DNA of 53,201 nt from an uncultured Bacteroidota bacterium (GCA_902791695.1 CADAWR010000016.1:1-53201); one strand, 5' to 3'; shown: positions 8,201 to 17,266, counted from the first letter of the stretch. Program-made: numbers and translations. Notes: generated by a model from the sequence alone, not told the origin.

Positions 8201-11200
8201 CTATCGTATTAGTGTTATGTCGCCTTTGAGGTCGTTGGTTTGGCCACCAGGGCATGCTATGTGGCAAGTGTAGGTGTATACGCCGGCCGGACACGAGGTG
8301 CCGCGGTAGGTGCCGTCCCAGCACATTGACGCGTCGTCACTACGGTAGACGGCTTCACCCCAGCGGTTGAAGATGGTGATGCTGAACTCGACGATTTGCT
8401 CTGTATTGAAGCACACAGCATCGTTGATGCCGTCGGCGTTGGGTGTGAATGCGTTGGGTATGGTAAAGAGGGGGGCTCCACATATTACGGGAATGCTCCT
8501 CACTTTGACTGTGGCTGTCTCGGTGCAGCCGCCGGATGAGGCGGTGACTGTATATACGGTGATGCTGTCGACGGGCGTCACCACAGGGTCTGCCACATCG
8601 GGCTGTTCTATTGTGGTGATGGGGGTCCATGAGTAGGATGCGGAGTAGCCGTTGGCGACGGCTGCGTGCAGTGTGGTACTTTCGCCCTCCCATACAATGG
8701 TGTCGTCGGCCCATGCACGTAGGCTGTCGAGGGCATGGTTGCGGGTGATTACACTGGTGTCGGTCAACGGACAGCCGTCAGGGGCTGTCATAGTGGTTAT
8801 GTATGTCCCTGGGCATAGGCCTGTGCGCAGTGTATCGGCTGGTTGCGTCTCGGGGATGTCGTAGCCGATGCATCGTATATAGATTGTGCCCAGGCAGCTG
8901 TCGTTGCATAGTGGCGCCGACACTTGCTTTGTGTGAGGCGGAACACCTTTGTTGCTGAGCTGTATCGTTTTGCTGTATTCACATCCATAGCCAATGACGT
9001 CTAGGGTGTAGGCCACCTTCGGCGCGAGGCTGTCAAAGGTGATAGATGTGTCGGTGGTGATAATTGGCACAGGGGGGACCGATGAGATTACGAGCGAGTC
9101 GATGCATACGCCTGTGTCTAGTATCATTACGACCTGTCCGTCAATGCTGTCGTGGCATGATACGCCAGTGATAAGCTCGCTTGCTATCAGGTTGATTACG
9201 TTGACATGGAATGTGTCTGTCTGTGCACAGCCGTCGGCCTCGGTACGCAGGACGTAGATGCCTGCTTCTCCGACGGTAGGGTTTGAAATACCGGGGTTGT
9301 CTACGCCAGTGGTGAGCCACGAGTAGCTGGCACCAGGAGTCGGCGTCAGACCAATTGTCACATGGTCACCGTTGCATGCAATGAGTACCGGGTGCGATAC
9401 TCCGGCATTGGGAGCCAGGACGACAAGTGAGCTCCGCTGTGTATCGGCCTCGGAGCAGCCGCCTGGGAGGGTGGCAATGAGTGTGACGGTATATGTGCCA
9501 GGTGTGGTGTAGGTGTGCGTGGGGTTGGTGGCAGTTGAGGTGGATCCGTCGCCGAAGTCCCATTGCAAGGTGCCGCGACCGGTGGAGTGGAAGGTGAGGG
9601 TATAGGGGGCGCAGCCGGCCTGCGGTGGTATGAATTCTGCCACTGGGAAGTCGTCGGTGACGTTGAAGCGGAAGATGGCGTTGTTGCAGTTGTTGGAGCG
9701 GTTGGTGTCGCTCCAGGCACCTGCAGTGGTAGGGAATCCTTGTGATCCAGCACACGAGGCGCATACCGACTGATAGAGGGTGGCTAACCGGTCGAAGCGC
9801 GATGTGCCGCCGTCTACATGGTCTGAACCGTGGAAGTTGTTGTCGCCATGCTGGTGGTATTCGCCGAAGAAGGTGGCGTACTCAAGGTTGTTGGCGTCGG
9901 CGTCGAGGGAGATGATGTAGAAGTCCTGCCCGTCCGTGCTGTCAATATAGGCGTCTGCGGTGGTTTCCATCCACATGGTGCCTTCGGTGTACCACTGCAC
10001 GCCGTTGTATCCAACAAAGTCGCGTCCCCATCCGGCGGCGTATACTCGGTTGCAGATGTCGGCGGCGAATGCGGTGGGGGAGAGGTTTATGCGCCCCGGG
10101 GTACCAAAGACGGTGCTCCAGCGTTGCTGGTTGAGGTCGGGCGATAGGCGCATCATGAGCATTCCCGAACCGGGGACGCCGTAGCCGGCGTTGTTTATCA
10201 TGGTCGAGCCCGAGGCTTTTGTCTGACCAAATATGAATGTCTCGTTGTGGTTGCCAATGCGTACGAAGTACGCCTGGTCATATTCCGATGAGCCAATGTA
10301 GGTCGATGCCAAAAGGCTGCCGTTGTCTGTAGATAGCTTGGAGACGAAGCCGTCGGCGCTGCCGCCGCCGTATGTCGGCTGCAGGACGCCTGTGGTGGTG
10401 GGGAACACCAGGCTGTTGGTTCCGCCGCATACCACTGGGTTCAACGCCGTGTCAAGGTCTATGGAATAGGCTGCGTCGTCACCCATGCCGCCCAGATAGG
10501 TGCTCCACAACAGGGTGTGCAGGTTGTGGTCCATCTTGAATACTACTGCGTCCTGCTTGAAGGCGTACACGGTCTGTGCGGCCCCTGCGGTGACGGGGAA
10601 GTTGTAGCTCACCGTGGTGGTGGCGACATATACGTTGCCGAAGGGGTCTGTAATAATCTCGCCGCGGGCACCGTCGCCGTAGTTGTGGTAGAGCGAGTCG
10701 TTGCCCTGCATGATGATGCCGTAGTTTGCATTGTAGTGTTTCTTGTAGTTGAGGCCGTCGTTGCCGCTGCCGCCAATCAGTGTGGATGCCACAAGGCGTG
10801 AGCCGTCGGTGCTGAAGCATGAGATAAAGATGTCGCTGCCGTTGGGGAACGGTATTGACGGTGCTTTCTCATAGTTTACGTCGGTGCCACCGGCGAAGGT
10901 GCTGCTGTAGGCATCGGCGGTGGTGGGGAAGTCGCCGCTGCCGGTGGTGCCGAGCACAAGGAGCTCGTCGAGGGCGTTGACATAGAGGCTGTGTGGCATG
11001 TCGGCCTGTGCACCGCCCAGATAGGTGGCGTAGAGGCGCTGGCTGCCTGTCGAGTCGAACTTGAAGATACCGATGTCCGCAATGTCGCCCGCTCCGTTAT
11101 AACTTTCGTCGTAGGCGCCTGTCGATACAGGATAGCCTATGTCGAACACCAGCCCCGCAGTGTATGTGTTCTTGTGCGAGTCGTATGTGCCTGTGGTGCC

Positions 11201-11968
11201 CCAGTTGTCGGCCGTGGAGCCTGTGTAGGTGGAGAAGCGCAGGCGCACCAAGGGGTCAATCACAAGGTCGCGCGTGTGGTCATAGTCGCCAAGCTCTATG
11301 CTGACGCTGTAGGTGTCCTCTTTCCGGCTTACTCGCCAGCGGCTCTTGATCTCGTTATTGCCTTGGTATACATATGGCTGCAGCTCTATGATGTCGCGCA
11401 CCGATGTGCTTATCAGCAGGTTGCCCTCTTTGGTCACCTTCACACCGTCGGTGCCTGTATATTCTATGGCTATTGCCGACGGGTCGGCGCCGGGGTGCAC
11501 TATAAGATTGTACTTCAGCGCGTCGCTGGCGGTATATAGTTCAAGGTCTATGCCGTTGTAGATGTCGGTGTAGCGCGCCACCGCGAACGATGGCACCCTT
11601 GAACGCCACTTGGCGGGGTTGTCGCCGAGGTAGTAGTTGCTGTAGCCCGGCTGCATGGCTTCGCCCGTGGGTACGGCACCGCCGCCGACGAAGCGCATCT
11701 TGTAGGCGTGCATCTTCGCAGGCTTGCCGCTGCCGGGTGCAGGATGCGCCACAGGCTGTCGAAGGGCCACCGTCAGGCCGTCATCTTCGAGGAATAGTGC
11801 CGCATCGTGCAGCTGCGCCTCGTAGCGCACGCGGGCGTCCCATTGGCCGTCGTTGCGCACAAACAGCACCTGCGTGCCCACACCCAGCGTGTCTCGCTCG
11901 TTGCGCGCATTGGCCTGCAGGCAAGCCACAAGCAGCAACAGCATCATTATAATCCTCTTGGCAGCCAT
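8201..11968 (-). CDS. T9SS type-B surface protein with SBBP-like repeats and PKD domain
   Basis: A 1255-residue secreted protein with a signal peptide (MAAKRIIMMLLLLVACLQANA). Residues from about 30 to 240 look like the N-terminal domain often found before beta-propeller repeats (FVRNDGQWDARVRYEAQ). Residues of about 250-780 carry SBBP-like repeats (YLGGAQADMPHSLYVNA, GDFPTTADAYSSTFAGGTD, STLIGGSGNDG, STYLGGMGDDAAYSIDLD). A PKD domain follows (LQWDFGDGSTST, PTHTYTTPGTYTVTL), then Cys-containing Ig-like modules. The last 85 residues are a type-B sorting domain: IPNAFTPNADGINDAVCF, ITIFNRWGEAVYRSDD, CWDGTYRG, CPAGVYTYTCHI. It is exported by T9SS and probably surface-anchored or shed. It lies 15 bases after the alcohol dehydrogenase gene. 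Confidence 0.9.
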   Translation of the reverse strand: MAAKRIIMMLLLLVACLQANARNERDTLGVGTQVLFVRNDGQWDARVRYEAQLHDAALFLEDDGLTVALRQPVAHPAPGSGKPAKMHAYKMRFVGGGAVPTGEAMQPGYSNYYLGDNPAKWRSRVPSFAVARYTDIYNGIDLELYTASDALKYNLIVHPGADPSAIAIEYTGTDGVKVTKEGNLLISTSVRDIIELQPYVYQGNNEIKSRWRVSRKEDTYSVSIELGDYDHTRDLVIDPLVRLRFSTYTGSTADNWGTTGTYDSHKNTYTAGLVFDIGYPVSTGAYDESYNGAGDIADIGIFKFDSTGSQRLYATYLGGAQADMPHSLYVNALDELLVLGTTGSGDFPTTADAYSSTFAGGTDVNYEKAPSIPFPNGSDIFISCFSTDGSRLVASTLIGGSGNDGLNYKKHYNANYGIIMQGNDSLYHNYGDGARGEIITDPFGNVYVATTTVSYNFPVTAGAAQTVYAFKQDAVVFKMDHNLHTLLWSTYLGGMGDDAAYSIDLDTALNPVVCGGTNSLVFPTTTGVLQPTYGGGSADGFVSKLSTDNGSLLASTYIGSSEYDQAYFVRIGNHNETFIFGQTKASGSTMINNAGYGVPGSGMLMMRLSPDLNQQRWSTVFGTPGRINLSPTAFAADICNRVYAAGWGRDFVGYNGVQWYTEGTMWMETTADAYIDSTDGQDFYIISLDADANNLEYATFFGEYHQHGDNNFHGSDHVDGGTSRFDRLATLYQSVCASCAGSQGFPTTAGAWSDTNRSNNCNNAIFRFNVTDDFPVAEFIPPQAGCAPYTLTFHSTGRGTLQWDFGDGSTSTATNPTHTYTTPGTYTVTLIATLPGGCSEADTQRSSLVVLAPNAGVSHPVLIACNGDHVTIGLTPTPGASYSWLTTGVDNPGISNPTVGEAGIYVLRTEADGCAQTDTFHVNVINLIASELITGVSCHDSIDGQVVMILDTGVCIDSLVISSVPPVPIITTDTSITFDSLAPKVAYTLDVIGYGCEYSKTIQLSNKGVPPHTKQVSAPLCNDSCLGTIYIRCIGYDIPETQPADTLRTGLCPGTYITTMTAPDGCPLTDTSVITRNHALDSLRAWADDTIVWEGESTTLHAAVANGYSASYSWTPITTIEQPDVADPVVTPVDSITVYTVTASSGGCTETATVKVRSIPVICGAPLFTIPNAFTPNADGINDAVCFNTEQIVEFSITIFNRWGEAVYRSDDASMCWDGTYRGTSCPAGVYTYTCHIACPGGQTNDLKGDITLIR

Positions 11969-11983
11969 CTTTTGCTTATCTCG

Positions 11984-13150
11984 TCACATGCTTTCTCTCA
12001 GTATCTGCACCACCTCGTCGCGCGTCAGTGTGCGGTAGCCCACCGGCAGTATCAGCACTGCGTCGGCCACCTGCTCAAGGTTCTCTTCCGTTACGCCCAA
12101 CTCCTTCGAATGCAGCACCACACCTATCTCTTTCATCCAGCTTTCGAGGCAGGCTAATCCTTCCATGGCCACCTGCTCGTCGCTCTTGCCCTCGGGGCGC
12201 ACGCCCCACACGTTCACCGCGAAGCGCACAAACTGGTGCAGCCCGTCGTGCATCACGTGGCGGTAGTAGGGGAGCGACACGCTTGCCAGCGTCATGCCGT
12301 GCGTGGCGTCGGTCACCAGGCCTATGGCGTGGCCTATCTGGTGCACCTCCCAGTCGCCGCCCTTGCCGCACTTCAGCAGCGTGTTCAGCGCCCAGGTGGC
12401 CGTCCACATGATGTTGGCCCTGGCCTCGTAGTTCTGCGGGTCCTTGGCGGCTATGCGCGACGCGTGTATCAGCGATCGCATCAGCCCCTCGTTTATGTAG
12501 TCGGTGGTGCAGTCGGCCGTGCCGGCGAAGTACTGCTCCATCAGGTGGCTCATGATGTCGAAGAAGCCCGCCACCATCTGGTACTGCGGCACCGTCATCG
12601 TAAACCTCGGGTTAAGTATGGCGAACTTCGGGAACAGCGCCGTGCCGAACACCTTGCCCCTCTTGAAGCCTTCTTTGCGGTTGGTAATCACGCTGCCGCC
12701 GTTCATCTCGCTGCCCGTGCCCACCATGGTGAGCACAGCGCCCACCGCCACCGTCGGGCATTCGGGTTTCTCCTGCCGCACCCAGTATTTCTGCCAGGCA
12801 TCCTCTGTGCAGTAGGCGCTGGCGCTTACCGCCTTGGCGTAGTCTATGGTGCTGCCGCCGCCAACGGCAAGTATCAGGTCCACCTTGTTGTCGCGCACCA
12901 GCTGGCAGCCGTGCATCACCTTCTCGTAGGTCGGGTTGGGCATCACGCCGCCGTCCTCGACCACCGTCTTGCCGGCCTCCTTGAGGGCCGCCGTCACGGC
13001 CTCGTAGATGCCGTTGCGCTTTATCGAGCCGCCGCCGTAGCTGAGCATCACCGTGGTGCCGTAGTTCTTCAGTTCGCCCGTCAGGTGCCCCATGGCGTCC
13101 TCGCCGAAATGCAGGCGCGTGGGGTTGTGGAATGTGAAATTGCCGTTCAT
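11984..13150 (-). CDS. Iron-containing alcohol dehydrogenase (YqhD/BdhA type)
   Basis: A 388-residue NAD(P)H-dependent alcohol/aldehyde reductase of the group III metal-dependent family. The nucleotide-binding motif is GGGS at 97-100, and the metal ligands are visible with YqhD spacing: Asp198 and His202 (FFDIMSHLMEQ), His270 and His284 (VHQIGHAIGLVTDATHG). It reduces short aldehydes such as butanal in fermentation or detoxification; the exact substrate cannot be read. The ATG at 13148-13150 lies about 55 bases from a likely start site. The large T9SS gene begins only 15 bases downstream, so the two are probably co-transcribed despite having no evident functional link. Confidence 0.92.
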   Translation of the reverse strand: MNGNFTFHNPTRLHFGEDAMGHLTGELKNYGTTVMLSYGGGSIKRNGIYEAVTAALKEAGKTVVEDGGVMPNPTYEKVMHGCQLVRDNKVDLILAVGGGSTIDYAKAVSASAYCTEDAWQKYWVRQEKPECPTVAVGAVLTMVGTGSEMNGGSVITNRKEGFKRGKVFGTALFPKFAILNPRFTMTVPQYQMVAGFFDIMSHLMEQYFAGTADCTTDYINEGLMRSLIHASRIAAKDPQNYEARANIMWTATWALNTLLKCGKGGDWEVHQIGHAIGLVTDATHGMTLASVSLPYYRHVMHDGLHQFVRFAVNVWGVRPEGKSDEQVAMEGLACLESWMKEIGVVLHSKELGVTEENLEQVADAVLILPVGYRTLTRDEVVQILRESM

Positions 13151-13306
13151 ATCGTGTCTTGTGTTTGATTTACAAATTCTTGTATGCTATTATATATTAT
13201 TTACACACCTGCAAAGATAGGAATATTTTTCCAACCCTGCAAGCCTCCGCCAACAAAAAATGCCGCATATATAATATAAGGCCCTGCCGAGCGGACAGGG
13301 CCTTTT
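13151..13306. other. Intergenic region between the ADH gene and the T9SS type-A gene
   Basis: No gene is seen. It holds the -7 box of the alcohol dehydrogenase gene (13212-13219) and the second copy of the terminator cassette (13267-13322). Confidence 0.6.
13212..13219 (-). promoter_or_regulatory. -7 box (TATCTTTG) of the alcohol dehydrogenase gene
   Basis: The minus strand reads TATCTTTG, a full TAnnTTTG match, with TTGC at the -33 position after 19 bases. It would start transcription near 13206, giving a leader of about 55 bases. Confidence 0.6.
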
Positions 13307-13322
13307 TTAACTAAACTTTAAC
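13267..13322 (-). terminator. Terminator cassette, copy 2, behind the T9SS type-A gene
   Basis: On the minus strand the motif GTTAAAGTTTAGTTAA is followed by a hairpin (GGCCCTG 13280-13286 with CAGGGCC 13296-13302, extended inward by CCG/CGG) and TTATATTATAT. On the plus strand the hairpin is followed by six Ts, so it may work both ways. The sequence continues the homology to 101-156. The reading frame of the upstream gene runs into it only because of a frameshift. Confidence 0.75.
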
Positions 13323-15217
13323 ACTCGGGCATCACTGCTTGATGAACTTGGAGTAGTACTTGGCCTTGCCGTTGCTGATTTCCAGTATGTAGGTGCCGGG
13401 CGCCAGAGCTGAGACGTCGGCGCTGTCATATCCGTCGCCGGCACCGGATACACCTTGGGCTGCACCGCCTGTGCTGCCCCTATCCCCGCGGGGTTCCACA
13501 CATACGGGTGCATCAGCGCCGTGTCCACATACTTCGCTATGCAGTTGGTGAAACCAGTAACATAGAAATCAATGTCCCCAAATCTGGCGTTGGACCTTAA
13601 CAAGCTGCATAGGTACAATATGCTGTCGTGCTGTATTATCGGACCGGCATAATTGCTTAGAATAGTTTCTATCCCATAATCAACCCCATCAATCACTCTG
13701 CCCGAATAGTCGAAAACTGTCATTGCAAAACCGTTATTATATATGCTGTTCAGGTTGATGCTCCGTGATGGGAAATTTATACCGCCACCATATTGATTAT
13801 GCAATATTATCCTGTTGTTCCCGGACTTCCCCATGACATTGGGACTAGCCAAATATTTTTCGGGCACTCTGTTATATGAATGTATTGTAGGATTCGTATC
13901 ATTGTTGTCAAATGCGCAGAAGAAAGTATTGTTTTTTAAATCAAGTGGAGTGCCCTGATATGTCAATATAGAACAAAAATTTACAGTATCTCTATTAAAA
14001 CCGCGCCCTGTTTCTGCATACAAAAACAACAAGTTGCTGTCTAAATCGAAATCAAAATCATAGAAACATGTACGTGAAGAAAATGCCGTTGGAGAGACAT
14101 TGTCATCTTCAAATGCAATAATCCATTTTGCATTAAAATCTGTGTCATATTTTACAAGAAAAGAAACCATACCGTTTATATCAAGATATGAGAATGAAAT
14201 ATCGGATATCGAATCTATAACTATAGTATTTCTTGTAAGAGTATCATATGGTTGCATTTGGACCATATAATAAATATTGCCTCTATGGTCCAATTTTAAC
14301 TTGGAATGTGCTTCAGAATAAGAGCAACTTGTTTCTCCAACACTCTTTTGTACCACATATTTGCAAGCAAGTAGGGTGTCGAAATGTGGTGAGAATTTCA
14401 ACAGCTGCGGATACCATATTTTTGGAGAGCCTTCTATCCTGTACTCACCCGCGAGCCTTCGGTCAACCCAAAATTTCAGTCCTCCTATTGCTCCATTCTC
14501 TATATTACATAAATTATGTTCGGAATCATAATATTGATCTGAAGCTCTACGGCTGATGTAAATATTCCCTTCTCCATCTAAATCAAAAGACGCAAATTCA
14601 TAACAAGCACATTCAAGCCATGGTATAGAGTCCATATAATATCTACAAGCATCGTTTCCGTCCGCATCGGTGTAGGTAATATCCAGGAAATGCTGCTCTA
14701 AAACATTTCCATCGAAATCAAACACCAAATACAGTGTTTCCGTCCCTGTTCGAAAATAATGTTGATCAATAGGGTAATCGGATGCACCGACAATAAATGT
14801 ATCAAGGTAATAAGTATATCCAGATTTTGGTATCATAAACGTTATCAGGCAAGCGAATGCAGAATCTCCCACCTTCTTAATGTCATTGGCGACATTGGAG
14901 CCGTCTGGATTTGAGACAATGATCTTTCTCCACACCATCTCGCCCTCCGGCGAAATCTTTGCAATAAGCACTTGTGGAGTTAAATATTTGGAAATTCCTT
15001 TGACAGGTGGCGGTATCAGCGCTTCGCCATCCCATGACGAAACAGCATCCATATTACTAAGAATATATAGGTTTCCAAGGCTGTCAGTGATGCCGCCAAC
15101 AAGTCGTCTACCTTCATTTGCCACCTCAAACCCCTTGGCCCATTCAAACCGCTGGGCTTGTGTTATTGTTGCCACAAGCGCCAGTAATGCAATGATAATT
15201 GTCTTTTTCATATTCAT
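13307..15217 (-). CDS. T9SS-exported protein with a frameshifted type-A sorting domain
   Basis: A 636-residue open frame with a signal peptide (MNMKKTIIIALLALVATITQAQ). The body (about residues 25-560) has blade-like segments (LVGGITDSLGNLYILSNMD, LKLDHRGNIYYMVQMQP, FDLDSNLLFLYAETGRG), suggesting a beta-propeller. Near the C-terminus KVYPVPATD opens a type-A sorting domain, but the frame then goes out of register. The -1/+2 frame continues SADVSALAPGTYILEISNG and KAKYYSKFIKQ, ending at the TGA at 13332-13334. About 30 residues of the domain middle are also missing, so there is a deletion plus frameshift, or an assembly error. The centre of the gene is AT-rich compared with its ends and neighbours. 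The start overlaps the PKD gene by four bases. Confidence 0.8.
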   Translation of the reverse strand: MNMKKTIIIALLALVATITQAQRFEWAKGFEVANEGRRLVGGITDSLGNLYILSNMDAVSSWDGEALIPPPVKGISKYLTPQVLIAKISPEGEMVWRKIIVSNPDGSNVANDIKKVGDSAFACLITFMIPKSGYTYYLDTFIVGASDYPIDQHYFRTGTETLYLVFDFDGNVLEQHFLDITYTDADGNDACRYYMDSIPWLECACYEFASFDLDGEGNIYISRRASDQYYDSEHNLCNIENGAIGGLKFWVDRRLAGEYRIEGSPKIWYPQLLKFSPHFDTLLACKYVVQKSVGETSCSYSEAHSKLKLDHRGNIYYMVQMQPYDTLTRNTIVIDSISDISFSYLDINGMVSFLVKYDTDFNAKWIIAFEDDNVSPTAFSSRTCFYDFDFDLDSNLLFLYAETGRGFNRDTVNFCSILTYQGTPLDLKNNTFFCAFDNNDTNPTIHSYNRVPEKYLASPNVMGKSGNNRIILHNQYGGGINFPSRSINLNSIYNNGFAMTVFDYSGRVIDGVDYGIETILSNYAGPIIQHDSILYLCSLLRSNARFGDIDFYVTGFTNCIAKYVDTALMHPYVWNPAGIGAAQAVQPKVYPVPATDMTAPTSQLWRPAPTYWKSATARPSTTPSSSSSDARVLKFS

Positions 15218-16752
15218 TTGTTTTTTGTTGTTTCGTTTGTTGTGTTCTCTGTATTCTCTCTCTTTATCACGTTAAGGAAAGGCACAAAGACTGATGCCTG
15301 CACTTGGCAGCCGTTCATATCAACGACATGGACGAAATAGTCGTCGGGCTGGGTGACACCATAGTAGTTGGTTGCGCTGACGCGCGACGTGTCCTTCAGC
15401 CGCCACCACGTGTATCGGCTATCTATGGCAGGGGCGAACATGATGACCTTGGTGTCCACAAATGGTCTCGCTTCGGGCCCGAGCGTGACTATGGAGGCAT
15501 ACTCGTAGTGATTTTCGTGTGACGAAACGTGAAACTCTTTCTTGTTTGTGGTTGTGCATCCACGGCTGTCCGTGACAGTGACATTGACTTTGTATGTCAT
15601 CATTGCGGCGAAGGTGTGGTACACCGTGTCGCCGGCGGCATGCAGTTTGCTGCCGTCACCGAAGTCCCAGTAGGCAGACTCTATCTCCCCTGGGTAGTTG
15701 AGCGTGGCGGTGAATTTGACGGGGGTGTTGTCGCATGCCATGTGCTTCCTGTTGAGCTCTGCCGTGATGGTCACGTCGCGGCTGCCGGCTGTGGCCTCAC
15801 AGTTAACCCGGCGTCTCTTGCGCTTGCCTTTATCCTTCTGCGGCGTGACTTTCTGTCCCTCCTGTGCCAGGCTGTCGGTTCTTATGACTACATAGTCGTT
15901 GGTGTGCATTCCGCAGAATTTACGCTCCAGCTTCACGTAGAACGGCTCCGACCATTCAAGTTCGTTGACCGCCAGGGTTATGCCGTTCTTGAAATGCGAC
16001 CCCTGCACCGAGGCGCACAGCTGCCGCATCGGCTGGATGCTCCACTCGTAGAGCATCCCCTCGCGGCTCTGGTCAGGCACGGCGGTGCTGTCGAACACCA
16101 GCAGCGTGCCGGGACGCACGGTGGTGTCGTGCGCTATCTTCAGCTCCTCCGGCTCCAGCACCTCGACGCTGTGTACATAGTGGTCCGCTGAGCGGCACCG
16201 CAGTGTGCGGTTGTAGTTGTACACCTCGACGTCGCTCACCTCGCGCTGGTAGTATATCACGACGCTGTTGCCTGTGTACCACTGCGGCGTCGCCGTCTCG
16301 CTGACGGGGTGCCACACGAGGTCGTAGCCAGGCTGCGACGACTTGCCGTCGAGGGCTATGCCGCCGTAGTAGCACGCTGTGTGGCGGTTGCGCGGGTCAA
16401 GGTCCGCCACCGTGGGCGCCGGGGGTGTATCATTGACTTCCAACAGAAAGGTTGCGCCATTGGGATAGTCGGGATGCGAGGCCGTGATACGGTAGCGCCC
16501 GGCATGATCGAAGCGGTGCGCGAAGGCTGTGCCCGTATCTGAGGTCACCACGGTGTCGCCGCCTGCGAGGTCGTAGGCCGCCCATAAGGCGCTCACGGCG
16601 GGCGCCGTGCTCAGCGCACAGGCGTTGCTGATGCATATCACGCTGTCGCCCGAAATGTTCAGCACAGGCACCTGCGCCCTGACGCCAGTGGCGCCGAGCA
16701 GCAGCGCAGCCAGTATTGCCATCTTCTTGCTCATCGTCTTTTTTGCCCTCAT
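15214..16752 (-). CDS. Secreted PKD-domain protein
   Basis: A 512-residue exported protein with a signal peptide near residues 7-26 (KKMAILAALLLGATGVRAQ). Modules visible: an N-terminal Ig-like domain (LNISGDSVICISNACALS), a second with repeated Tyr/Asn motifs (SDVEVYNYNRTLRCRS), a basic linker (DKGKRKRRR, about residue 315), and a PKD domain (YWDFGDGSKLHAAGDTVYHTFAAMMTY). A final Ig-like region follows (TWWRLKDTSRVSATNYYGVTQ) and the protein ends in a polar tail without a clear T9SS sorting domain. It is probably a partner of the T9SS protein that follows with a 4-base overlap. The ATG at 16752 is used; Met7 at 16734 is an equally good start. Confidence 0.8.
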   Translation of the reverse strand: MRAKKTMSKKMAILAALLLGATGVRAQVPVLNISGDSVICISNACALSTAPAVSALWAAYDLAGGDTVVTSDTGTAFAHRFDHAGRYRITASHPDYPNGATFLLEVNDTPPAPTVADLDPRNRHTACYYGGIALDGKSSQPGYDLVWHPVSETATPQWYTGNSVVIYYQREVSDVEVYNYNRTLRCRSADHYVHSVEVLEPEELKIAHDTTVRPGTLLVFDSTAVPDQSREGMLYEWSIQPMRQLCASVQGSHFKNGITLAVNELEWSEPFYVKLERKFCGMHTNDYVVIRTDSLAQEGQKVTPQKDKGKRKRRRVNCEATAGSRDVTITAELNRKHMACDNTPVKFTATLNYPGEIESAYWDFGDGSKLHAAGDTVYHTFAAMMTYKVNVTVTDSRGCTTTNKKEFHVSSHENHYEYASIVTLGPEARPFVDTKVIMFAPAIDSRYTWWRLKDTSRVSATNYYGVTQPDDYFVHVVDMNGCQVQASVFVPFLNVIKRENTENTTNETTKNK

Positions 16753-17232
16753 ATATATATGACGGAGAAAGTGTCAAAAACGATCAAAATTTAACTCTTT
16801 TTAATAAATTTCTTCTACACCTTCCTCTTTATTACTTCCAGTCCGACCTTCGCAAAAAATTCACTGCACACTATATATAAACCCCAAAAATCGAAAAAAA
16901 GGCTCACGGAGGGTGTGTTATTAACAAACCTTAACATTCCGGCCGGATTACTCGAGGATATAGGTGCGCCGGTGGCGCTATGCCGCCCCTCCGTACCCGC
17001 TCCGTACCCGCTCCGACTGTTCACCGGTTGTTTAACGGTTTTGGGACGGAGGTAAGACGGAGGTAAGACGGAGGGAGGACGGAGGTGAGGCGGAGGTGGG
17101 ACGGAGGTGAGACGGAGGTGAGACGGAGGTGAGACGGAGGTGGGACGGAGGTGAGACGGAGGTACTACGGACCCAGGACGGAGGTAGGACGGAGCGGATG
17201 GGGTGTGGCCGTGTGGTCGGGGGAATAAAAAA
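16753..17232. other. Intergenic region containing an 11-bp repeat array
   Basis: No gene is seen. From 16753 to 16980 the DNA is AT-rich with TTAACAAACCTTAAC at 16921-16935, a near match to the motif in the terminator cassettes. From 16982 to 17200 it is the phased array described separately. Open frames crossing the array on the minus strand encode only PPSHLRPTSV-type repeats and are not considered genes. Confidence 0.7.
16982..17200. repeat. 11-bp-period repeat element A (asymmetric, expanded)
   Basis: The left arm has units TCCGTACCCGC (twice), TCCGACTGTTC and ACCGGTTGTTT. The centre is AACGGTTTTGGG, without the TTTAAA core of the other copies. The right arm is an expanded run of about 14 units of 11 bases (ACGGAGGTAAG, ACGGAGGTGAG, ACGGAGGTGGG and variants). 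The unit and period match elements B-E. Confidence 0.9.
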
Positions 17233-17256
17233 AGAGACGTTCTTGGAAACGTCTCT
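17233..17256 (-). terminator. Rho-independent terminator of tRNA-Arg
   Basis: AGAGACGTT at 17233-17241 pairs with AACGTCTCT at 17248-17256, a 9-bp stem with loop CTTGGA. On the minus strand it is followed by a run of six or seven Us. It lies ten bases beyond the tRNA 3' end. Related palindromes occur inside two genes (37141-37162 and 49277-49300). Confidence 0.85.
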
Positions 17257-17266
17257 GTCGTTTTTG

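Noticed and set aside
16982-17200. Possible CRISPR array
   Set aside because: Units are contiguous 11-mers without spacers, and no cas genes are near.
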